A stretch of 6,962 nt of DNA from Bacillota bacterium (GTDB taxonomy: Bacteria > Bacillota > Clostridia > Clostridiales > Clostridiaceae). The DNA lies in NCBI GenBank assembly GCA_021779235.1, contig JAJYBA010000079.1, positions 1 through 6,962 of the forward strand, given 5' to 3'. This document shows, one piece after another, positions 1-4,879 of the stretch. The notes under the pieces were generated by a model. That model was not told the origin of the DNA. It did not search any database and saw only the letters and a list, made by a program, of their open reading frames with translations. The position numbers and the translations under genes are program-made. Positions within the stretch are counted from its first letter, which is position 1, and each line of letters begins with the position of its first letter.

Positions 1-800
1 TCTGTAGTATTATCTAAAACTCCACCACCAGTTGATTGTGTCCAATTTATTGTTTGTCCAGTCATTGCTTCGCCATATTGGTTTACAACTTCATAATTAA
101 CAAATGCAGTTTGATTTGCACCATAACTAATTACATTAGTGTTAGGTAGAGTAATTGCTTGTGCAGCACTGTTCATTGGTGCAGTTTGTGATAATACATT
201 GATTTTTGATACTTTAACATCTTCAGCAGTAACTGTTGCAGTTAATGCAGTATCAGTTAAACCTGTTACTGATACTGTATAATCACCTTTTGTTAAATTA
301 GTTGTAGTTGTTACTGTTGCAGACATTTTATCTGTAGCGAATTCTATTTTATCTACACTTACAGCTACAGTTCCTTTTTTAACACTTAAAACTGCTTTAG
401 TTGTATCTACAGCACTAGTAAATGTTACTTTAAGCTTTTTAGCTCCGATAGCAGTTACTCCGAATGAAGTTGCTGCTGCATCTTTATCTGCTGCATCAAA
501 ATTAGCTACTTCGCCCTTAGCATTTTTATAAACTACAGCTGGTATAACGCTTGCTGCTACAGTTTTTCCTGTAGTATTATCTATCCAATTTCCTTCGAAA
601 TCTTTAACATATACTGCTCCACCTGCAACTATTGCATTAGTGATTTCTTCAGCATGAGCTGGATCATTAGCATAAGTTAAGTCAAAAGCTTTGTTACCTA
701 TTACAACAGTACCGTTAGACATTGCTGCAAGAGCTGAGAAAGATGTTGATCCTGCTATCATTAAAGCAGCAAGAGCTGAACTTGTAATTTTCTTATTCAT
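1..800 (-). CDS. S-layer-like exported surface protein with Ig-like domains (3' end outside window)
   Basis: The frame is open from ATG at 800 to the left edge, giving 266 residues with no stop, so the C-terminus is missing. A GGAGGT ribosome site lies 8 bases upstream of the ATG. Residues 1-25 form a Sec signal peptide (MNKK, a hydrophobic core, then SALA before the cut). Residues of about 28-110 form an N-terminal module rich in Ala, Val and Asn. About 112-190 looks like an SbsA/Big-type Ig fold (FGVTAIGAKKLKVTFTSAV, then YTVSVTGL). About 195-266 starts another beta-rich domain (NYEVVNQYGEAMTGQTINWT). Such chains are typical of clostridial S-layer and cell-wall proteins, which often carry CWB2 or SLH anchors. 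No anchor is visible here, but it could lie in the missing part. It follows the 442-residue surface gene on the same strand after 91 bases without a convincing terminator, so cotranscription is possible. The S-layer role is inferred from composition and domain type. Confidence 0.8.
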   Translation of the reverse strand, partial: MNKKITSSALAALMIAGSTSFSALAAMSNGTVVIGNKAFDLTYANDPAHAEEITNAIVAGGAVYVKDFEGNWIDNTTGKTVAASVIPAVVYKNAKGEVANFDAADKDAAATSFGVTAIGAKKLKVTFTSAVDTTKAVLSVKKGTVAVSVDKIEFATDKMSATVTTTTNLTKGDYTVSVTGLTDTALTATVTAEDVKVSKINVLSQTAPMNSAAQAITLPNTNVISYGANQTAFVNYEVVNQYGEAMTGQTINWTQSTGGGVLDNTT

Positions 801-891
801 ATATTTCTACCTCCATTTTTTTGAGTTTAATTTTTTTATTAACTATCCCTAATTAAATTTTAATTAAGGTTTAAAGCACTTTTGAAAATTA

Positions 892-2220
892 TTACTGAGC
901 AGCTACTAAAACTACTTCAGTTGTTGAAACTACTGTTCCAGCAGCATTTAATAGGTTAACATTTACTTTATCTCCAGCAACTTTAGCTGGGAATATTGTT
1001 GTAGATGTTCCTAAATCAACTATTGATGATATAGCTGCTGTACCGTTAAGTACTTGGTATTTAACTGCTCCTACTTGAGTTGAAGTAACAGTTACTGTTG
1101 CTCCAAATGTAGCAGTTTTTACAGTTGCTTTAACTTCTGCTTTAACTGGTGGTACAACTGTAATTTTTCCTGATTGTCCTAAAAGAACTTCTATAGTTTT
1201 AACTTCTACTCCACTTGCATTAACTAATTTAACATTTACTTTATCGCCTAAAGCTTTTGCTGGGAAAACTGTTGTAGGTGTTCCTAGTGCAACTATAGAT
1301 GATATAGGTGATGTACCATTAAGTATTTGATATTGTGTAGCTGATGCAAATTGTTTAGTTCCTTCAGCTGTCATAGTTACGTTTACTGTTGATCCAAATG
1401 TAGCAGCTTTAACTGTTGTGTCAAATACATTTACAGTTGAATCAGTAACAGTTACAACTGCTAATTTCCAAGCTTCAAAAGTTCCTATTGTTTTTTCAGC
1501 ATTTTTGTTAGCTAGGTATGTTTTCCAAGTTGTTGATTTTTCAGTATTAGCATATACATCTAATACATAAGTACCTGCTTTTGGGAAAGTAAATTCTACT
1601 TTGTCAGCATATGGTGTTGCGTTTTTAGTCCATGTTCCAGTTGCAACATCCATGTAATGTAATCTGTATTGGTATGGACCTTCGATTCCATTAAGTCCTT
1701 CGATTTTATCGATTGTAACTTTTAATCCCTCTACCTTTACATTCATTGCTCCAGTTGCATATACTCTGTTAGCATCATCTTTAGCTACACAGTTAAGATT
1801 TGATACTAGGTAATTATCATAAGAATCGTTGTAAGCTTTGCTAAATGTTTTTCCTGCTACTCCGTCTCTTTTTACCCAAACTGAAAGTTTGTATTTTCCA
1901 AGTTCAAATGCACTTGTCTTTGGTAAAGTTACAACTGATTTGCCATCTTGTGCTACAGTGTATCCAGATGTTAATTCAGTCCACTTTCCAGTTTTTACAT
2001 TTTGAAGAAATGCTCTGTATTGTACTTTTCCTTCATAGTTGCTTGAAGTTACTGTGAATGTTTCAGTATCTCCTACTACTAGTGGTGAGTGTTCTACTCC
2101 AATAAAGTTAATTACTGGAACAACTGCTTCTGCAGCTTTAGCTGTAACATTGCCTAAAAATCCAGCCATTACAAATACTGCTGCCATAAATATACTTAGT
2201 GTCTTTTTGATTTGTTTCAT
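892..2220 (-). CDS. Exported cell-surface protein with Y_Y_Y-like modules and C-terminal tandem repeats
   Basis: A complete protein of 442 residues. ATG at 2220 follows a GGGAGGGG ribosome site (2230-2237) with 9 bases of spacing. Residues 1-29 are a signal peptide (MKQIKKT, a hydrophobic stretch, then a cut after AKA). About 34-140 and 145-250 are two related beta-rich modules with the pattern YRxxxxxxxTGxW (QYRAFLQNVKTGKW, QYRLHYMDVATGTW), ending in GKYKLSVWV and GTYVLDVYA. This resembles the triple-tyrosine (Y_Y_Y) modules of clostridial surface and amidase proteins. Residues 269-347 and 366-438 are a tandem repeat sharing ATFG, QxLNG, ISSIV, LGT, TTxFPAK and GDKVNV. No enzymatic motif, LPXTG, SLH or CWB2 anchor is seen, so it may be secreted or held on the wall by the modules. 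The substrate is unknown. A long structured leader precedes it and another surface gene follows. Confidence 0.85.
   Translation of the reverse strand: MKQIKKTLSIFMAAVFVMAGFLGNVTAKAAEAVVPVINFIGVEHSPLVVGDTETFTVTSSNYEGKVQYRAFLQNVKTGKWTELTSGYTVAQDGKSVVTLPKTSAFELGKYKLSVWVKRDGVAGKTFSKAYNDSYDNYLVSNLNCVAKDDANRVYATGAMNVKVEGLKVTIDKIEGLNGIEGPYQYRLHYMDVATGTWTKNATPYADKVEFTFPKAGTYVLDVYANTEKSTTWKTYLANKNAEKTIGTFEAWKLAVVTVTDSTVNVFDTTVKAATFGSTVNVTMTAEGTKQFASATQYQILNGTSPISSIVALGTPTTVFPAKALGDKVNVKLVNASGVEVKTIEVLLGQSGKITVVPPVKAEVKATVKTATFGATVTVTSTQVGAVKYQVLNGTAAISSIVDLGTSTTIFPAKVAGDKVNVNLLNAAGTVVSTTEVVLVAAQ
907..1125 (-). repeat. Second copy of internal Ig-like repeat in the 442-residue surface protein
   Basis: This stretch encodes residues 366-438. 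It matches residues 269-347 along its whole length (ATFGATVTVTS, YQVLNGTAAISSIV, TTIFPAKVAGDKVNVNLLNA). It is slightly shorter because about six residues are missing before the YQVLNG segment. The gene ends four codons later. Confidence 0.85.
1180..1416 (-). repeat. First copy of internal Ig-like repeat in the 442-residue surface protein
   Basis: This stretch encodes residues 269-347 (ATFGSTVNVTM, YQILNGTSPISSIV, TTVFPAKALGDKVNVKLVNA). A linker of 18 residues containing VVPPVK separates it from the second copy. The two copies also agree at the DNA level, which suggests internal duplication and makes the locus a candidate for copy-number variation between strains. Confidence 0.85.
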
Positions 2221-2249
2221 ATGGTTTGTCCCCTCCCATTGATATATAT

Positions 2250-2273
2250 TTTTTATTTTTATAAAAATAAAAA
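2250..2273. repeat. Perfect 24-base A/T palindrome just upstream of a ribosome site
   Basis: Bases 2250-2261 and 2262-2273 are exact reverse complements made only of A and T. In the minus-strand transcript the palindrome would form a hairpin shortly before the GGGAGGGG site of the 442-residue gene. It may affect translation or RNA stability, or it may simply be an A/T-rich stretch. Confidence 0.6.
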
Positions 2274-2282
2274 CCTAATTAG

Positions 2283-2328
2283 AATTGTAGTCTTTTTAAA
2301 GAATACAATTTGTTCTTCTTTAACTACA
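2283..2328 (-). promoter_or_regulatory. Mutually exclusive hairpins (possible attenuator) in the surface-gene leader
   Basis: On the minus strand, TGTAGTTAAAGAA (2328-2316) can pair with TTCTTTA and ACTACA further along. Alternatively, AATTGTA plus TCTTT (2310-2299) pairs with AAAGA plus TACAATT (down to 2283). The TTCTTT and ACTACA segments are used in both, so the two folds exclude each other. The second fold is followed about 8 bases later by GTTTTTATTTTT, as in an intrinsic terminator, but its stem is A/T-rich. The switching function is inferred from base pairing alone. Confidence 0.35.
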
Positions 2329-2350
2329 CCCCCTAAGGAGCTATTTTTTT

Positions 2351-2387
2351 GTTACTATAAAAGATTGTAAGTTAGTTTTATAGTAAC
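2351..2387. repeat. 12-bp perfect inverted repeat in the surface-gene leader
   Basis: GTTACTATAAAA (2351-2362) and TTTTATAGTAAC (2376-2387) are exact reverse complements around a 13-base loop. On the minus strand the hairpin is followed by A residues, not T, so it is not a terminator for the surface genes. A structural or stabilising role in the leader, or protein binding on DNA, is possible. Confidence 0.65.
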
Positions 2388-2513
2388 ATTGTAATTAAAG
2401 ACTTCATATGTTGTGATGTCCTTTAAAGATACCACATTTTTACTAGACCCTTAAACACTATAGAATCTTGTGGTGATTATAATACCTTTCCATAATATTC
2501 ATGTCATTCATCT

Positions 2514-2542
2514 ATTTTATAACACTTTTGATTAAATATCAA
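2514..2542 (-). promoter_or_regulatory. Sigma-A-like promoter for the surface-protein genes
   Basis: On the minus strand, TTGATA (2542-2537) and TAAAAT (2519-2514) are separated by exactly 17 bases. Each differs from the TTGACA/TATAAT consensus by one base. The predicted start near 2507 leaves a leader of about 290 nt before the ATG at 2220. A second TATAAT at 2480-2485 lacks a good -35 at normal spacing. Confidence 0.55.
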
Positions 2543-2545
2543 CAT

Positions 2546-2640
2546 GTTATTAAAAATTACCTGCATTTCATCCATTTTCATATCTTACACTTATATAACG
2601 TTTGTGGTTATATTTTAGTTGCAAGTTTTAAAAACTTTTT
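2546..2640. repeat. Direct repeat copy A in the divergent intergenic region
   Basis: This matches 2675-2768 at an offset of 128 bases (129 after a single-base indel). The core TTACACTTATATAACGTTT (2585-2603) is identical in both copies. A second conserved block, 2610-2623, matches 12 of 14 bases, and similarity continues through 2546-2581. No open frame with a ribosome site lies in it. Confidence 0.7.
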
Positions 2641-2674
2641 TATTTTTTTCTTTAATTGGTTTATCTTTCTCTAA

Positions 2675-2768
2675 GCTATTAAAATTTCCTCTAATTCATA
2701 GCTCTTCATGTTTTACACTTATATAACGTTTCTTCCTATAGTATAGTTGCACTTTTCTAAATTTTTTT
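2675..2768. repeat. Direct repeat copy B in the divergent intergenic region
   Basis: This is the partner of 2546-2640. The identical core is at 2713-2731. The copies diverge most in the six bases right after the core. The unequal conservation suggests selected sites within a duplicated regulatory or RNA element, rather than a fresh duplication. Confidence 0.7.
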
Positions 2769-2865
2769 ATTATTAATTCATAAAAGGCTAACTTATACTT
2801 TACTGTGTTTTGAATCCTTATATGTTTATTAAGAAATCCATAATTTATTACAACTAATTTCTGTA

Positions 2866-2893
2866 ACCTTCTAGGATTTTTTTTCATATTCTA
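2866..2893 (+). promoter_or_regulatory. Possible sigma-K-like promoter of the DUF4397 gene
   Basis: CATATTCTA (2885-2893) fits the sigma-K -10 pattern CATANNNTA, and an AC (2866-2867) lies 17 bases upstream, as in the weak sigma-K -35. The site is about 30 bases before the ATG at 2925. No good sigma-A pair was found in the same interval. The motif is short and could occur by chance in A/T-rich DNA. Confidence 0.3.
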
Positions 2894-2924
2894 TTATAGT
2901 AGAAATATTTGAAGGGAGCTTTTT

Positions 2925-3593
2925 ATGTTCTATAATCCAAAAAATGTTTACAATCCTTATTCTCTATATAGGGTAAGCCCTATGACCTCATATTTAAGAA
3001 TTCTTCATGCTTCACCTAAATCTCCTGCAGTTGATGTGTATATTAATGATATGTTAAAGTTTAGAAACCTTACCTATGGTTCTTTTACAGATTATATAGA
3101 GGTTATAACTGGTGATTATAATGTAAAACTCTATGCTGCTGGTACAAAAACCTCTCCTGTACTTAATAAAAATCTTTTTGTTCCACCTGAAAAAATATAC
3201 ACTGTTGCTGCTATAGGTTTACTACCTAATATTGATGTACTACCTGTTCCTGAAACTAAAGTTATCGAACCCGCTGATAAGGTTTATATCAAATTTGCAC
3301 ACTTATCCCCTAATACGGTGGCTGTGGATGTTGCTTTGCCAAATGGTAAAATTCTATTTAAGAATATTGGTTACAAACAATTTACTGACTATATAGAAAT
3401 TCCTGCAGGCACCTATACTTTAGAAGTTAGACCTACTGGAACCTCCACTACAATTCTTCACATTCCAAATATAAAATTGAAATCTCAACGTTTTTACACT
3501 GTTTATGCTATAGGTCTAACTAACGATCATCCAGGTCTTCAAGCCTTAATTCCTCTTGATGGAAGTTCTTATTTAGATTTGCACAAGGATTAG
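2925..3593 (+). CDS. Two-module DUF4397 protein
   Basis: A complete protein of 222 residues. ATG at 2925 follows a GAAGGGAG ribosome site. It consists of two copies of a DUF4397-type beta module, about residues 23-108 and 121-211. Each has the order RILHASP or KFAHLSP, then AVDV, then an FTDYIE segment, then a GxYxxxxxxxGT strand, then YTVxAIGL. DUF4397 has no established biochemical activity. There is no signal peptide and no membrane segment; the N-terminus is a short Asn/Tyr-rich tail (MFYNPKNVYNPYSLYR). A cytoplasmic or spore-layer location is therefore more likely than Sec export, and the possible sigma-K promoter supports spore association, but this is inference. The gene is transcribed alone: it diverges from the surface genes and is followed by a strong terminator. 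Confidence 0.85.
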   Translation: MFYNPKNVYNPYSLYRVSPMTSYLRILHASPKSPAVDVYINDMLKFRNLTYGSFTDYIEVITGDYNVKLYAAGTKTSPVLNKNLFVPPEKIYTVAAIGLLPNIDVLPVPETKVIEPADKVYIKFAHLSPNTVAVDVALPNGKILFKNIGYKQFTDYIEIPAGTYTLEVRPTGTSTTILHIPNIKLKSQRFYTVYAIGLTNDHPGLQALIPLDGSSYLDLHKD

Positions 3594-3623
3594 CTATTAT
3601 TACAAGCTTATAACATTATATTT

Positions 3624-3668
3624 AAAGGCATAAAGTGCTACGAAATCTCTAGCACTTTATGCCTTTTT
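3624..3668 (+). terminator. Intrinsic terminator after the DUF4397 gene
   Basis: AAAGGCATAAAGTGCTA (3624-3640) pairs perfectly over 17 bases with 3650-3666 around a 9-base loop, and the stem runs into five T. It starts 30 bases after the stop codon, so the DUF4397 gene is a single transcription unit and the EIIC gene downstream needs its own promoter. Confidence 0.9.
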
Positions 3669-3725
3669 CATACTCTTATATTCGTGTTTATAATCAGTGG
3701 TTAGAATGTTGTCGGTTGAAATATG

Positions 3726-3753
3726 TATATACAAAAGTAGGTACTTGTATATA
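3726..3753. promoter_or_regulatory. Operator-like inverted repeat upstream of the EIIC gene
   Basis: TATATACAA (3726-3734) and TTGTATATA (3745-3753) are exact reverse complements around a 10-base centre, itself nearly symmetric (AGTA GG TACT). No T run follows. It lies 92 bases before the ATG at 3846, in the only interval that can hold that gene's promoter. The form fits a dimeric repressor site; the regulator is not in the window. I found no convincing -35/-10 pair beside it. Confidence 0.45.
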
Positions 3754-3832
3754 GGAATTAGATAAAAGTAAATGTGCATAATATTATAAACATCATTTAT
3801 ATCCATTCCATAACAAAAGTATATATTTTCTT

Positions 3833-3838
3833 AGGAGG
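3833..3838 (+). promoter_or_regulatory. Ribosome binding site that sets the EIIC start
   Basis: AGGAGG ends 7 bases before the ATG at 3846. An in-frame ATG at 3774 has no such site, and the 24 extra residues it would add do not look like part of the family. Confidence 0.85.
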
Positions 3839-3845
3839 AAAACTC

Positions 3846-4871
3846 ATGAAAAACTTCAAAGTTGTTATAAAAAATGCTTTTAAACGAAATTTTATAGATG
3901 CCTTAAGTGCTATGGCCTTAGGTTTATTTGCTTCATTAATCATTGGATTAATTCTAAGTCAATTTTCAAAAATCCCCGGCCTTACCTTCCTTAAAGAGTT
4001 TACAGAAATTATTTCCGCTAAATCTCCTGTAGTAGGTTGCTCTATAGGTGTGGCTGTAGCTTGGGGTTTAAAGGTTACCCCACTTACAATGTTTTCTTCA
4101 GCTGCTACTGGTGCTTTCGGATATATGTATATGGGTGGTGGTCCAGTAGGCGCATTTATTGCAGCTCTAATAGGTGCACAACTTGGAAACTTGGTGGCAG
4201 GTAAAACAAAACTTGATATTCTTATAGTTCCCATTGTTACAATTGTTACTGGAAGTATAGCTGGTAAGTTTGTTGGCCCATATATTTCAGCCTTCATGTC
4301 AGGGCTCGGCGCACTCATAAATTCTGCTACTAATTTTATGCCTATTCCAATGGGCATTGCTGTATCTACTTTAATGGGGCTAACACTTTCTTCTCCAATT
4401 AGTAGTGCTGCCATAGCCATTTCTTTAAAAATGTCTGGCCTTGCTGCAGGTGCTGCTACTGTTGGTTGCAGTGCTCAAATGATAGGTTTTGCCGTTTCTA
4501 GTTATAGAGAAAATAAAGTAGGTGGTCTAATATCTCAAGGACTAGGTACCTCCAAGCTACAATTACCTAACATAATAAGACGTCCTCAAGTTTGGATACC
4601 ACCTACCTTAGCAGGTGCAATTTTAGGTCCTCTTTCTACCACTGTTTTTTCTATGAAAAATAATTATATAGGCGCAGGCATGGGCACTAGTGGCCTTGTA
4701 GGCCAATTCGGAACTCTTGCAGCCATGCAGGGAAGTGAACCTACTTCTGTAATTGTTCTAAAAATATTATTTCTACATTTTATAGCTCCTGCCGTTTTAA
4801 CTTTACTTTTCTCAGAGATTATGAGAAAGAAAGGGTGGATAAAAGAAGGAGACTTAAAGCTAAAGCTTTAA
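3846..4871 (+). CDS. PTS EIIC-like membrane protein, PfoR type
   Basis: A protein of 341 residues from ATG 3846, chosen over the in-frame ATG at 3774 because of the AGGAGG site. It is very hydrophobic, with about eight to ten membrane segments (for example 20-40, 62-78, 100-118, 124-144, 165-190, 195-218, 252-270 and 302-323). Gly-rich family stretches include MYMGGGPVGAFIAALIGAQLG (92-112) and GAGMGTSGLVGQFG (276-289). This matches the PTS_EIIC_2 family (COG3641), named after C. perfringens PfoR. PfoR was first proposed as a perfringolysin regulator but was later reported not to be needed for it. EIIC proteins normally move sugars across the membrane with EIIA and EIIB. No such gene is present here, so substrate and phosphorylation partner are unknown. 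The last codons form one arm and the loop of a terminator and overlap the convergent ABC gene by 4 bases. Confidence 0.85.
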   Translation: MKNFKVVIKNAFKRNFIDALSAMALGLFASLIIGLILSQFSKIPGLTFLKEFTEIISAKSPVVGCSIGVAVAWGLKVTPLTMFSSAATGAFGYMYMGGGPVGAFIAALIGAQLGNLVAGKTKLDILIVPIVTIVTGSIAGKFVGPYISAFMSGLGALINSATNFMPIPMGIAVSTLMGLTLSSPISSAAIAISLKMSGLAAGAATVGCSAQMIGFAVSSYRENKVGGLISQGLGTSKLQLPNIIRRPQVWIPPTLAGAILGPLSTTVFSMKNNYIGAGMGTSGLVGQFGTLAAMQGSEPTSVIVLKILFLHFIAPAVLTLLFSEIMRKKGWIKEGDLKLKL

Positions 4872-4879
4872 GTCTCCTT
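4846..4879. terminator. Bidirectional terminator embedded in two convergent 3' ends
   Basis: AAGGAGACTTAAAGC (4846-4860) pairs over 15 bases with 4865-4879 around the loop TAAA. On the plus strand it runs into T-rich TTTCCTT, and on the minus strand into CTTTTAT. It spans both stop codons (4869-4871 plus, 4868-4870 minus), so each gene's last codons encode the terminator of both. The short, imperfect T tracts make efficiency uncertain. Confidence 0.75.

Larger units (their letters stand above)
2221..2507 (-). promoter_or_regulatory. Long structured 5' leader of the 442-residue surface protein gene
   Basis: If transcription starts near 2507, the leader is about 290 nt. In transcript order it can form four structures. 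First, a stem ACCACA/TGTGGT that encloses an AGATTC/GGGTCT stem. Second, a perfect 12-bp hairpin at 2351-2387. Third, two competing hairpins: 2286-2328 (TGTAGT and TAAAGAA pairing with a later segment) or 2283-2310 (AATTGTA/TACAATT with an inner TCTTT/AAAGA). Fourth, a perfect 24-base A/T palindrome at 2250-2273, ending about 12 bases before the ribosome site. A U-rich run follows the third element, so it could act as an attenuator. I do not recognise a known riboswitch class; T-box, SAM and c-di-GMP motifs are not apparent. No folding program was run. Confidence 0.4.

Noticed and set aside
850..866. A/T-only inverted repeat between the two surface genes
   Set aside because: The 7-bp stem has no G/C pair in its core and no T run on the minus strand, so it is not a credible terminator.
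2625..2660. AAGTTTT/AAAACTT hairpin followed by T runs on the plus strand
   Set aside because: The arms leave only one base for the loop and contain a single G-C pair; no plus-strand gene ends here.
2504..2709. Two short minus-strand peptides (12 and 25 residues) starting at equivalent ATGs in the two repeat copies (2709 and 2581)
   Set aside because: Both ATGs follow GTGTAA rather than a Shine-Dalgarno sequence, and the peptides diverge quickly, so the shared DNA is better explained as a regulatory repeat.
2696..2887. Minus-strand frame of 63 residues in the divergent region
   Set aside because: No ribosome site precedes its ATG, composition is that of A/T-rich noncoding DNA (Lys, Tyr, Ile), and it only partly covers the duplicated element; the matching frame in the other copy is closed upstream by a stop.
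3774..3845. N-terminal extension of the EIIC protein from ATG 3774
   Set aside because: No ribosome site there, and AGGAGG sits just before the internal ATG at 3846.
3959..4420. Minus-strand frame of 153 residues inside the EIIC gene
   Set aside because: It is antisense to a well-supported membrane protein, has no ribosome site, and its composition mirrors the Gly/Ala-rich coding strand.
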